From NCBI GenBank assembly GCA_023423695.1, contig JAFAFA010000101.1:9590-73589 (forward strand): a stretch of 64,000 nucleotides of DNA. The letters run 5' to 3'. Position numbers and translations under genes: made by a program. Positions 7,961 to 15,727 of this stretch are shown here, one piece after another (position 1 is the stretch's first letter; the number at the start of each line of letters is the position of its first letter). This DNA is from Pseudomonadota bacterium. Its GTDB lineage: Bacteria; Pseudomonadota; Alphaproteobacteria; Azospirillales; Azospirillaceae. The notes under the pieces are model-generated. The model was not told the DNA's origin. It made no database searches and saw only the letters and a list, made by a program, of their open reading frames with translations.

Positions 7961-8623
7961 ATGAACACGCTCAGCCGCCATGATGGGTGCCTGCGCTTCT
8001 CCTATGTGGCCGAAGGCGGTTTGCGGGTGGAGGGCACGCATGATCCGGTGGAGCAGGTGCTGATCCTGACGGTGAAGGCCCCGCAGGGGCGGGTGATTCA
8101 TATGGATGCGATCCCCTGCGACGACCCCCGCATCATCCTGGAGGCCTTGCGCGAGTGGGGCGAGCCGCCGGAGGAGGTGCGTGACGCGCTGCCCGCGTTG
8201 GGCGGCAACAGGATCCTGTTGGAAACGCGACTCGGCGATTCGGTGCGTGCCTCGGTTCGGCGTCATGGCATGAAGGTGGAGGTCGTCTTCATCGATGCCG
8301 ATGGACGGCGGGTGGCGGAACTGAGGGCCGGCAGCCTCGAGGCGCTCGATGCCAAGGCGGGCGGGCTGCTGCGCCTGTCGCAGCGGACGCGTGCGGTGCT
8401 CAGCGCCTGGCTGTCGGCGGAACCGCTGTGGCTGGCGGCATTCCTGTTGGGCGGTCCGTTCCTGGGGGCTCTGCTGATCGTCTTCGGGGCACAGGTATCG
8501 CCGGAGCAGGTGCTGGTCACCGCTTATGCCGGGGCCGCCGGGCTGGTCGCCGCCTTCGAGCTGCTGCGCGCCGGCTATGCCGAGTGGGTTCTGGCGCCGC
8601 CGGACAGCTTTCCGCGGCAATGA
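7961..8623 (+). CDS. Hypothetical membrane-anchored protein
   Basis: A 220-residue protein of unknown function. The first 140 residues are soluble and beta-rich, with acidic/hydrophobic alternation. The C-terminal third contains two hydrophobic segments (about 150-175, PLWLAAFLLGGPFLGALLIV, and about 180-200, LVTAYAGAAGLVAAFELL), so it is probably tail-anchored with two helices. ATG at 7961 is chosen; a frame upstream to 7739 exists but crosses the terminator at 7805-7837 and has atypical composition. It is the first host-like gene right of the mobile element. Confidence 0.6.
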   Translation: MNTLSRHDGCLRFSYVAEGGLRVEGTHDPVEQVLILTVKAPQGRVIHMDAIPCDDPRIILEALREWGEPPEEVRDALPALGGNRILLETRLGDSVRASVRRHGMKVEVVFIDADGRRVAELRAGSLEALDAKAGGLLRLSQRTRAVLSAWLSAEPLWLAAFLLGGPFLGALLIVFGAQVSPEQVLVTAYAGAAGLVAAFELLRAGYAEWVLAPPDSFPRQ

Positions 8624-8668
8624 CGCCCTGCCGGGTCTTCCCCGCGACCCGACCCGCGCGCGGCATTT

Positions 8669-8700
8669 GATCCGTATTACGGATCTTCCGTTTGACGGAA
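8669..8700. promoter_or_regulatory. Two abutting perfect palindromes, candidate tandem operator
   Basis: GATCCGTATTACGGATC (8669-8685) is a perfect 17-base palindrome with a single central base. It is immediately followed by TTCCGTTTGACGGAA (8686-8700), arms TTCCGT/ACGGAA. Both share the half-site TCCGT and their centres are 16 bases apart, so dimers would bind about one and a half turns apart. They lie 87 bases before the start of the exported PDC-like protein. No T-run follows, which argues against a terminator. Confidence 0.55.
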
Positions 8701-8787
8701 AAACAAGGCCCGATGCTGTGGCGCCGGCATCGGGAGTCCGACCATCGCCACGCCCATGACCGGGCCAAACGACTGGGAGGACATCAC

Positions 8788-9387
8788 ATGACGCAGACTC
8801 GATACTGGATTGCCGGCTGCGCGATTTCCCTTCTGTGTGCGGGCACGCTCTCCATGGCATCCGCCGCGGATCCGGCGCTGGAAGGCGCGGTGCGCAAGGC
8901 GGTCGGTCCGCAGGCCCAGACCTGGCTGGCCGACCCGGCGGTGGTCGCGGCGGTGAAATCGCAGAACACCAGGAATGCCGGCATCGCCCAGGCGAAGATC
9001 GACGAGATGGACAATCAGTGGAAGGCGGCGGCCAAGGCAGGCGGTGCCAATCCGGCCTTCGATGAGGTCTCGTCGAACGCGGTATCCAAGCAGCTGAAGC
9101 AGGTCGTCGCCGGCAGTGGCGGCAAGATCGTCGAAATCCTTCTGATGGACGATCACGGGCTGAATGTGGCCCAGACCGCCGGAACCTCCGACTTCTGGCA
9201 GGGCGACGAGCCGAAATGGCAGAAGGTCTTCACCGGCAATTCCGATCTCTACATGACCGACCCGGAGAAGGACGGCAAGACCGGCGCCATGCTGACGGAA
9301 GCCAGCGTTCCGGTGCTGGACCCGGCCGGCAAGCAGAAGATCGGCGTGGCGATGATCGTGCTGGACACCGCGAAGCTGGGCCAATAG
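8788..9387 (+). CDS. Exported PDC/Cache-like sensor-domain protein
   Basis: A 199-residue periplasmic protein. Residues 1-26 are a classic signal peptide ending ASA, followed by AADPALEG. The body resembles a stand-alone PDC/Cache ligand-sensing domain: VEILLMDDHGLNVAQTAGTS (about 113-132), then DFWQGDEPKW and a final GVAMIVLD strand. Such single-domain proteins lack a transmitter and may present ligands to membrane receptors. ATG at 8788 is preceded by GGGAGG at 8775-8780, which rules out the longer upstream start. Expression is plausibly controlled by the twin palindromes at 8669-8700. Confidence 0.7.
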   Translation: MTQTRYWIAGCAISLLCAGTLSMASAADPALEGAVRKAVGPQAQTWLADPAVVAAVKSQNTRNAGIAQAKIDEMDNQWKAAAKAGGANPAFDEVSSNAVSKQLKQVVAGSGGKIVEILLMDDHGLNVAQTAGTSDFWQGDEPKWQKVFTGNSDLYMTDPEKDGKTGAMLTEASVPVLDPAGKQKIGVAMIVLDTAKLGQ

Positions 9388-9417
9388 GCGTCGCGAAGAC
9401 CGACTGTTCGGCAAGGA

Positions 9418-9450
9418 AACGGCGCCCCGGAGATGGTCCGGGGCGCCGTT
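9418..9450. terminator. Bidirectional terminator between convergent genes
   Basis: A strong hairpin, AACGGCGCCCCGGA / TCCGGGGCGCCGTT, around a short loop. It lies between the stop of the PDC-like gene and the stop of the converging hsp20 gene. Confidence 0.75.
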
Positions 9451-9490
9451 CTCATGTCCGCGTCAGGCACGGACGGACCGCATCAGTGCG

Positions 9491-9979
9491 TCAGGCCGCC
9501 TGTCGGGTCAGGGCGGGAGCCGGAGCGGGCGCTTCGACCTGCACCGTGTCGCTCCCGGCGGCGGTGACGATCGGAATGCTCCGCGGCTTCATCGCTTCGG
9601 GTACCTCGCGTGCCAGCTCTATGTGCAGAAGGCCATTCTGAAGAGATGCGCTGGTCACCTTGATGAAGTCGGCGAGCTGAAAGCGGCGCTCGAACGCGCG
9701 GCCGGCGATACCCCGGTAGAGGAATTGGCCGGTCGCCTCCTCCTTCTTAGCTTTACCCGTGACGGTCAACGAGTTCTGGTGAGCGGTGATGTTGAGGTCG
9801 TCCAGACCAAAGCCGGCGACGGCCATGGTGATCCGATACGAATCCTCGCTCATCTTTTCGATGTTGTAGGGCGGGTAGGATGCCGCCTCGTCACCGGTGG
9901 TCGCGGTCTCCAGCAGACGCGACAGGCGGTCGAAACCGACGGTGGAACGGAACAGCGGCGAAAGGTCGTAGCTGCGCAT
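9491..9979 (-). CDS. Small heat-shock protein, Hsp20/IbpA type
   Basis: A 162-residue alpha-crystallin-family chaperone that holds unfolded proteins for refolding by DnaK/ClpB. The N-terminal arm (MRSYDLSPLFRSTVGFDRL) is typical of bacterial class A Hsp20. The crystallin domain spans about 37-140 with YRITMAVAGFGLDDLNI, FLYRGIAGRAFERRF and the closing NGLLHIELAREVPEA motif. The C-terminal extension contains RSIPI, the I-x-I anchor. ATG at 9979 is chosen because GGAGG sits at the ideal distance. The leader folds into a ROSE-like thermometer, so induction at high temperature is expected. Confidence 0.93.
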   Translation of the reverse strand: MRSYDLSPLFRSTVGFDRLSRLLETATTGDEAASYPPYNIEKMSEDSYRITMAVAGFGLDDLNITAHQNSLTVTGKAKKEEATGQFLYRGIAGRAFERRFQLADFIKVTSASLQNGLLHIELAREVPEAMKPRSIPIVTAAGSDTVQVEAPAPAPALTRQAA

Positions 9980-10040
9980 GACATATCCTCCGAAAGAGCG
10001 ATACGGCCGTCGAGGACCACGGCTTGGTCGGTCCTCTAAG
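9980..10040 (-). promoter_or_regulatory. ROSE-type RNA thermometer in the hsp20 leader
   Basis: Read on the minus strand, bases 10003-9984 fold as UAUC-(G)-CUC / GAGGAUA around a UUUCG loop. This sequesters the GGAGG Shine-Dalgarno and leaves one bulged G. The UCGCU box opposite the Shine-Dalgarno with a bulged G is the hallmark of ROSE elements in alphaproteobacterial hsp20 leaders. A second hairpin, GAGGACC / GGTCCTC (10036-10012), lies just upstream, matching the multi-stem layout of ROSE. ROSE melts with heat to release translation. Confidence 0.75.
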
Positions 10041-10243
10041 GGCGGGGTTGGTGGCGGACCCCGTATGGGCATCCGCCGGACGAGCGAGAGATAATCGACG
10101 CTCTGTCCTGTTCAAGAGGGCGGCCGCACAAAGTCCGGCGAACCCCCGCCTGGGGGTGCCGGGGACCGCCCAGTCACCAATTGTTAATCAGTTGCGGCAA
10201 GGCTCACGCTAGGGCCGTAAGTCCGCGAAGGGGGCCGACGACC

Positions 10244-10666
10244 ATGACGCACACCTTCTTCTTCAACGGTCCCTATGACGAGACCATGGCCCTCTTGATC
10301 GAGGCGCGTAATTACATCGCCTACCATGATGTGGCCGAACACCGGAAGCTGCCGCCGCAGGTCCGTTTGCAGATCTCCTACGAGTCGATGCGGGTGACCA
10401 GCCGCCTGACCCAGGTGATGGCCTGGCTGCTGGCGCAGAAGGCCGTGCATGCCGGCGAGATGTCGAAGGAGCAGGCGGCGAGCGAGGACTTCGCGCTGTC
10501 CGGCGGCGAAATCTGTTCCGATCCCAGCGGTCCCGACAACGAGGATCTGCCGTCCGGCCTGCGCAGCCTGCTGGAGCGCAGCCACAGCCTGTACATGCGC
10601 GTCCACCGGCTCGACGCCATGGTCCGCGCCGACGTGGAGCGCGAGGCCGCGGCGGCGGTGGGATGA
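10244..10666 (+). CDS. rcdA: RcdA-family regulator of CtrA degradation (DUF1465)
   Basis: A 140-residue helical protein of the DUF1465/RcdA family, found only in alphaproteobacteria. In Caulobacter RcdA is a ClpXP adaptor that delivers the cell-cycle regulator CtrA and other substrates for proteolysis. The family signature is visible: ETMALLIEARNYI (about 15-27), LPPQVRLQISYESMRVTSRL with the Trp-containing AWLLAQKAVHAGEM (about 38-74), and a C-terminal LLERSHSLYMRVHRLD helix. ATG at 10244 is favoured; an upstream start would add 21 atypical residues. It converges with rpmE across a shared terminator. Confidence 0.85.
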   Translation: MTHTFFFNGPYDETMALLIEARNYIAYHDVAEHRKLPPQVRLQISYESMRVTSRLTQVMAWLLAQKAVHAGEMSKEQAASEDFALSGGEICSDPSGPDNEDLPSGLRSLLERSHSLYMRVHRLDAMVRADVEREAAAAVG

Positions 10667-10682
10667 CGGTTCCCTGTGGGGC

Positions 10683-10712
10683 CATGCACATACGAAACAT
10701 GCACATACGAAA
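10683..10712. repeat. Perfect tandem duplication of 15 bases
   Basis: CATGCACATACGAAA occurs twice back to back (10683-10697 and 10698-10712), just after the rcdA stop and abutting the terminator hairpin. It is probably a replication-slippage product. Confidence 0.8.
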
Positions 10713-10742
10713 AGGGCGTCCGAACCGGTCGGACGCCCTTTT
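10711..10742. terminator. Bidirectional terminator between rcdA and rpmE
   Basis: A stem AAAGGGCGTCCG / CGGACGCCCTTT with an AACCGGT loop, A-rich on one side and T-rich on the other. It can terminate both converging genes. Confidence 0.85.
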
Positions 10743-10773
10743 CGCATCGGCAGGATAGAAGCGCGAGAACCGC

Positions 10774-10998
10774 TTACTTCTTGAGGCCGAAGTTCGCGAA
10801 GCGCTTGTTGAACTTGGCGATCTGCCCGCCGGTGTCCAGCAGCTTCTGCACGCCGGTCCAGGCCGGGTGCGACTTCGGGTCGATGTCGAGGCGCAGCGTG
10901 TCGCCCGGCTTGCCCATGGTGGAGCGGGTCGTGAACGAGCTGCCGTCGGTCATGACCACGGTGATCTCGTGATAGTCGGGATGGATGTCAGTCTTCAT
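10774..10998 (-). CDS. rpmE: 50S ribosomal protein L31
   Basis: A 74-residue L31, a component of the large ribosomal subunit near the central protuberance. The sequence has the signature [20 protein letters not shown], then KSHPAWTG and a C-terminal KFNKRF motif. The CxxC zinc pairs of zinc-type L31 are absent, so this is the zinc-free form. ATG at 10998 gives the canonical MK-x-x-IHP start; an upstream start would add non-conserved residues. It is monocistronic. Confidence 0.97.
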   Translation of the reverse strand: MKTDIHPDYHEITVVMTDGSSFTTRSTMGKPGDTLRLDIDPKSHPAWTGVQKLLDTGGQIAKFNKRFANFGLKK

Positions 10999-11207
10999 GG
11001 CCGGGGTTCCTGCAAAGCGAGCGGCGTCTATACCAAAACACCTCCCCCGGCGCAACCCTGGAATCGCCCCTCATTGGAGGCATCCATCCCAGTATCCGCG
11101 GGCGGTTTCCGGGCGGTTTCACCCGTCGGTCGCCTTGTTGGTGCCTTTCAACCACGCTATATGGCAGCGATCCGCAGCAATACCCCCAACAGACAAGCGG
11201 GAACAGC

Positions 11208-13025
11208 GTGGCTCGCCAACCCTCCCCCGACCTGATCGCCGCCTCCACCCGCGGCGAGGCGGATGCCCGCCGCCGCGACCTTGGGCCGTTGCGCCGGCTG
11301 GTGCCGTTCCTGCTTCCCTACAAATTGCGCATCCTGGGCGCCATGGTGGCGCTGACCGTGGCGGCCGGCACCGTGCTGGGGCTGGGGCAGGGGATGCGGG
11401 TGCTGATCGACCAAGGCTTCGCCGGCGGCGACACCTCGCTGCTCGACCGGGCGCTGCTGGTGCTGCTGGGGGTGATCGCGCTGATGGCGGCCTCCACCTA
11501 TGGCCGGTTCTATCTGGTCAGCTGGATCGGCGAGCGGGTGGTCGCCGACATCCGGCGTGCCGTCTACGACCATGTGCTGACCCTGTCGCCGGGCTTCTTC
11601 GAGACGACCAAGACCGGCGAGATTCTGTCGCGCCTGACCACCGACACCACGCTTTTGCAGGTGGTGGTCGGGTCGTCGGCCTCCATCGCGCTGCGCAATG
11701 CTCTGCTGTTCCTGGGCGGCACCGGCATGCTGCTGGTCACCTCGCCCAAGCTGACCGGGCTGGTGGCGCTGGTGGTTCCTCTGGTGGTGGCGCCGATCGT
11801 GTTCTTCGGCCGGCGGGTGCGCAAGCTGTCGCGCGACAGCCAGGACCGCATCGCCGACGTGGGTTCCTTCGTGGAGGAGACGCTGGCCGCCATCCGCACG
11901 GTCCAGGCCTACACCCACGAAGCCATCGACCGCGCCCTGTTCGGCAAGCGGGTGGAGGAGGCGTTCGACGTCGCCATCCGCCGCGTGCGGGTGCGGGCAC
12001 TGATGACGGTGATCGTCATCGTTCTGGTGTTCGGCGCCGTCGGCATCATCCTGTGGATCGGCGGCCATGATGTGGTGGCCGGGCGGCTGACGCCGGGCGA
12101 GCTGTCGGCCTTCGTCATCTATTCCGTGGTCGTCGCCGGGTCGGTCGGCGCCATCAGCGAGGTGATCGGCGATCTGCAGCGCGCCGCCGGCGCGACCGAG
12201 CGGCTGTTCGGCCTGCTGGCGGTCGAGTCGGAAATCCGCGCGCCGGCCGTGCCCAAGCCGCTGCCCAGCCCGGCGGCGGGGGCGCTGTCCTTCGACGCCG
12301 TCCGCTTCCACTATCCCTCGCGCCCCGACTGGGCGGCATTGGAGGGCTTCTCGCTGGACGTGAAGCCGGGCGAGCGGGTGGCGCTGGTCGGCCCGTCGGG
12401 AGCCGGCAAGTCGACGGTGTTCCAGCTTCTGCTGCGCTATTACGACCCGCAGGCCGGATCGGTGCGGCTCGACGGCGTCGAACTCCGCGACGCCGATCCG
12501 GTGGCTGTCCGGCGCCGTCTTGGCCTCGTGGCGCAGGACCCGGTGGTCTTCTCCGCCAATGCCTGGGAGAACATCCGCTACGGCCGCCCCGACGCCTCGG
12601 ACGCCGAGGTGCGCGCCGCCGCCGAGGCCGCCCATGCGCTGGACTTCCTCGACGCGCTGCCGGAGGGGCTCGGCACCTTCCTGGGCGAGAAGGGCGTGCG
12701 GCTGTCGGGCGGCCAGCGCCAGCGCCTCGCCATCGCCCGCGCCATCCTGCGCGACCCGCCGGTGCTGCTGCTGGACGAGGCGACCAGCGCGCTGGATGCC
12801 GAGAGCGAGCGGATGGTGCAGGACGCGCTCGACCGGCTGATGAACGGCCGCACGACCCTGATCGTCGCCCATCGGCTGGCGACGGTGCTGAACGCCGACC
12901 GCATCGTGGTGATGGACAAGGGCCGCGTGGTGGAGACCGGCACCCATGCCGAACTGGTGGCGCAGGGCGGTCTCTACGCAAGGCTGGCGGCGCTGCAGTT
13001 CGACCGGGCGGACGGGGTGGCTTAG
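11208..13025 (+). CDS. ABC exporter half-transporter (ABCB/MsbA-like)
   Basis: A 605-residue fused permease-ATPase that would work as a homodimer or heterodimer to export lipids or drugs. The six-helix membrane domain occupies about 30-315. The nucleotide-binding domain follows, with Walker A GPSGAGKST (about 398-406), Q-loop VAQDPVVFS, signature LSGGQRQR (about 502-509), Walker B VLLLDEATSALD and the switch histidine in IVAHRL. All catalytic elements are intact. The start is GTG at 11208. It is followed 227 bases later by an ABC-2 permease, but a fold-back repeat intervenes, so operon membership is doubtful. The substrate cannot be told from sequence. Confidence 0.92.
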   Translation: MARQPSPDLIAASTRGEADARRRDLGPLRRLVPFLLPYKLRILGAMVALTVAAGTVLGLGQGMRVLIDQGFAGGDTSLLDRALLVLLGVIALMAASTYGRFYLVSWIGERVVADIRRAVYDHVLTLSPGFFETTKTGEILSRLTTDTTLLQVVVGSSASIALRNALLFLGGTGMLLVTSPKLTGLVALVVPLVVAPIVFFGRRVRKLSRDSQDRIADVGSFVEETLAAIRTVQAYTHEAIDRALFGKRVEEAFDVAIRRVRVRALMTVIVIVLVFGAVGIILWIGGHDVVAGRLTPGELSAFVIYSVVVAGSVGAISEVIGDLQRAAGATERLFGLLAVESEIRAPAVPKPLPSPAAGALSFDAVRFHYPSRPDWAALEGFSLDVKPGERVALVGPSGAGKSTVFQLLLRYYDPQAGSVRLDGVELRDADPVAVRRRLGLVAQDPVVFSANAWENIRYGRPDASDAEVRAAAEAAHALDFLDALPEGLGTFLGEKGVRLSGGQRQRLAIARAILRDPPVLLLDEATSALDAESERMVQDALDRLMNGRTTLIVAHRLATVLNADRIVVMDKGRVVETGTHAELVAQGGLYARLAALQFDRADGVA

Positions 13026-13042
13026 GGGGCTGTCGGCTTCGG

Positions 13043-13195
13043 TGCCCCCTCCCTAACCCTCCCCCTCTTCGAGGGAGAGGGGACTGCCGCCGCGCTGCAA
13101 ACAACTCCCTCTACCGCGATCGGACCGGCCTTTGGCCGGCCGAGGGCGGGGGAGGGGAGGGGCCCATGCGTAGCATGGGAAGGGAGGGGGCATCG
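13043..13195. repeat. Fold-back repeat element, copy A
   Basis: A 153-base element with 12-base terminal inverted repeats TGCCCCCTCCCT / AGGGAGGGGGCA. Internal segments CTAACCCTCCCC, GGGGACTGCCGC and CCCTCTACCGCGA are shared with a second copy at 34843-34942. It lies between the ABC exporter and the ABC-2 permease. This looks like a REP/MITE-type dispersed element, and it may also act as a terminator. Confidence 0.75.
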
Positions 13196-13252
13196 ACGCC
13201 TCAGCCCTTTTCGCGCTAACCTCCGCATCTCCCCAACCGGCGAGGCGGTGCG

Positions 13253-14386
13253 ATGGCGCGGATATCGGCGGGCCGCCTGATGGCGGTGATGGTGAAGGAA
13301 TTCATCCAGATGCGGCGCGACCGGCTGACCTTCGCCATGATGGTGGGGGTGCCGATCCTGCAGCTGATTCTGTTCGGCTTCGCCATCAACTCCGACCCCA
13401 AGGCGCTGCCGACGGCCGTGCTGGTCGCCGATTCCAGTCCCTTCGCCCGGACGCTGGTGGCGGCGATGGAAAACTCCCGCTATTTCGCCATCACCCGTGC
13501 CGCGACGTCAGAGGCCGAGGTCGACCGCCTGCTGGCGGAGGGGGAGGTGCAGTTCGCCGTCACCATTCCCGCCGGCTTCGCCCGCGACCTGCAACGCGGC
13601 ACACGTCCGGTGCTGCTGGTGGAGGCCGACGCCACCGACCCGGCGGCGACCAGCAACGCGCTGTCGGCCCTGTCCACCATCGCGCGGCAGGCACTGAACC
13701 CCGACCTGACCGGACCGCTGGCGGCCTTGCGCGCCGATCCCGATCCGGTGGAGCTGCGCATCCACCGCCGCTACAACCCGGAAGGCATCACCCAATACAA
13801 TGTCGTGCCCGGCCTGATGGGTGTGGTGCTGACCATGACCATGGTGATGATGACGGCCCTGGCCGTCACCCGCGAGCGCGAGCGCGGGACCATGGAGAAC
13901 CTGCTGGCCATGCCTGTGCGCCCGTTCGAGGTGATGCTGGGCAAGATCGTTCCCTTCGTCGCCGTCGGCTATGTCCAGGTGCTGCTGATCGTGGTGGCGG
14001 CGCGGCTGCTGTTCGACGTGCCCATCGTCGGCAGCCTCGGCCTGCTGTCCGCCGTGCTGATCCTGTTCATCGCCGCCAACCTCGCCGTCGGCTTCACCTT
14101 TTCCACGCTGGCGCGCAACCAGCTGCAGGCGATGCAGATGTCCTTCTTCTTCTTTCTGCCGTCGATGCTGCTGTCGGGCTTCATGTTCCCCTTCCGTGGC
14201 ATGCCCGGATGGGCGCAGGCGGTGGGGGAGCTGCTGCCGCTGACCCATTTCCTGCGCATCGTCCGCGGCATCCTGCTGAAAGGAAACGGGCTGGCCGAGA
14301 TCGCGGCGGAGGTGCTGGCGCTCCTCCTGTTCCTGACGGTGGTGACGGTGGTGGCGCTGAGACGCTATCGCCAGACGCTGGACTGA
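13253..14386 (+). CDS. ABC-2 type transporter permease
   Basis: A 377-residue membrane subunit of an ABC-2 transporter (YhhJ/YbhR-like). One N-terminal helix (about 28-46) is followed by a large extracytoplasmic domain (about 50-175) and five C-terminal helices (about 180-370). The family hallmark is seen in ITQYNVVPGLMGVVLTMTMV and RERERGTMENLLAMPVRPFE. ABC-2 permeases need a separate ATPase; none of the YbhF type is next to it, and the upstream ABC gene already carries its own membrane domain. It may pair with an ATPase encoded elsewhere. ATG at 13253 follows a GGCGAGG-like sequence. Confidence 0.88.
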   Translation: MARISAGRLMAVMVKEFIQMRRDRLTFAMMVGVPILQLILFGFAINSDPKALPTAVLVADSSPFARTLVAAMENSRYFAITRAATSEAEVDRLLAEGEVQFAVTIPAGFARDLQRGTRPVLLVEADATDPAATSNALSALSTIARQALNPDLTGPLAALRADPDPVELRIHRRYNPEGITQYNVVPGLMGVVLTMTMVMMTALAVTRERERGTMENLLAMPVRPFEVMLGKIVPFVAVGYVQVLLIVVAARLLFDVPIVGSLGLLSAVLILFIAANLAVGFTFSTLARNQLQAMQMSFFFFLPSMLLSGFMFPFRGMPGWAQAVGELLPLTHFLRIVRGILLKGNGLAEIAAEVLALLLFLTVVTVVALRRYRQTLD

Positions 14387-14549
14387 GCGCTGCAAGCTGC
14401 GGCTTCGGCCAAGGGGCGCACCCCGGATGGACCGGAACGGCGCCTGACCGTTCGGTTGTGCGGCCCGGATGCATCCTCCATCATTCCTTAACCACGACTC
14501 CGCTATAGCCGTAACAGTGGCGGTGCTGGCGGCGATACGGGGAACGGAT

Positions 14550-15518
14550 ATGGGAATTCACGCTTTCGGGAGGCGTGCCTTCAGGATGGTCGCGTGCGTC
14601 GGGCTGGCCGTCGCCCTGCTGGCGGCGGGCGAGGCCGAGGCTAAGCAGCGGAAGAAGAAGCCGGTGCCGATTCCGGCCTATGCCACCAGCGTCGCCTGGG
14701 GGGCGGTCGCCGGTCCGTCGCTGGGGGCGGCGCAGTCCATCGGCGGCTATGCCGCGGGATGCGTCTCCGGCGCCCGCGCCCTGCCGCCGGAGGGTGTGGG
14801 CTATCAGGTCATCCGTCTGTCCCGCCAGCGCAACTACGGCCACCCGGTGCTGGTCGACATGCTCCGCGATTTTGGCCGGCGGGTGGCGCTCGCCGGACTG
14901 GGAACCGCGCTGATCGGCGACATGGGGCAGGCGCGCGGCGGGCCGATGCCGTCCGGCCATGCCAGCCATCAGATCGGGCTGGACGCCGACGTCTGGCTGA
15001 GGCTCGACCTGCCGCCGATGGGGCGCGCCGGGCGCGAGCGGTTGGAGGAGATCAAGTATGTCGATTACGACCGGATGCGCGTGACCGAGGACTGGTCCGA
15101 CCGGCAGGCGAAGATGGTCCAGATCGCCGCCAGCGACGCGCGGGTTGCCCGCATCTTCGTCAGCCCGGCGATCAAGCTGGCGATGTGCCAGCGCAGCTGG
15201 GCCGACCGTGGTTTTCTGAACAAGCTGCGGCCCTGGCACGGCCATGACGGCCACATGCACATCCGCCTGAACTGTCCGTCCGGCAGCCCGCTGTGCGAGC
15301 AGCAGACGGCCCAGCCCGACGGCGACGGCTGTGACGACGAACTGATGTCCTGGCTGAGCAGCGCCTCTCCCGCCATCGAGCGTCCGCCGGGCTACAAGCC
15401 GGAACCTCGGGTGGTCCGCAAGATGCCCGCCGCCTGTGCCCCGGTGCTGAAATCGGCGGGCACGCGCATGGCCTCCCTGCCGGAGTCGAGCCCGGCACCG
15501 GCCAAGGCGGCGCCCTGA
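14550..15518 (+). CDS. mepA: Penicillin-insensitive murein endopeptidase MepA
   Basis: A periplasmic LAS-type zinc metallopeptidase (322 aa) that cuts D-Ala-meso-DAP cross-links of peptidoglycan. A signal peptide is present (hydrophobic 12-27, cleavage near AEA-K at about 31-32). The catalytic core shows PMPSGHASHQIGLDADVW (about 132-149, ligands His137/His140 and Asp145/Asp147 region) and RPWHGHDGHMHIRL near 228-241, the second metal-binding motif. A roughly 80-residue proline-rich tail extends beyond the domain. ATG at 14550 is chosen over 14469 because it places a normal signal peptide at the N terminus. Confidence 0.92.
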   Translation: MGIHAFGRRAFRMVACVGLAVALLAAGEAEAKQRKKKPVPIPAYATSVAWGAVAGPSLGAAQSIGGYAAGCVSGARALPPEGVGYQVIRLSRQRNYGHPVLVDMLRDFGRRVALAGLGTALIGDMGQARGGPMPSGHASHQIGLDADVWLRLDLPPMGRAGRERLEEIKYVDYDRMRVTEDWSDRQAKMVQIAASDARVARIFVSPAIKLAMCQRSWADRGFLNKLRPWHGHDGHMHIRLNCPSGSPLCEQQTAQPDGDGCDDELMSWLSSASPAIERPPGYKPEPRVVRKMPAACAPVLKSAGTRMASLPESSPAPAKAAP

Positions 15519-15727
15519 CGTCACACCCCGAGGGCGGCGTTACAGCAGGGAAATTTTTCCGCTTGCATGCAATTAGCGCCGGTCTAACCTGGAGCTGGAA
15601 GGATTCTTGCGGATGGTGTGTTCCAACGTCACGGAACAACCGCAAGGATAATGCGCCGCGCGGCGCCGAACGGGGGGATGCCGGCGGCGCCGGAGGCGTC
15701 GATCGGCCGATGGGGTGGACGACGGCG

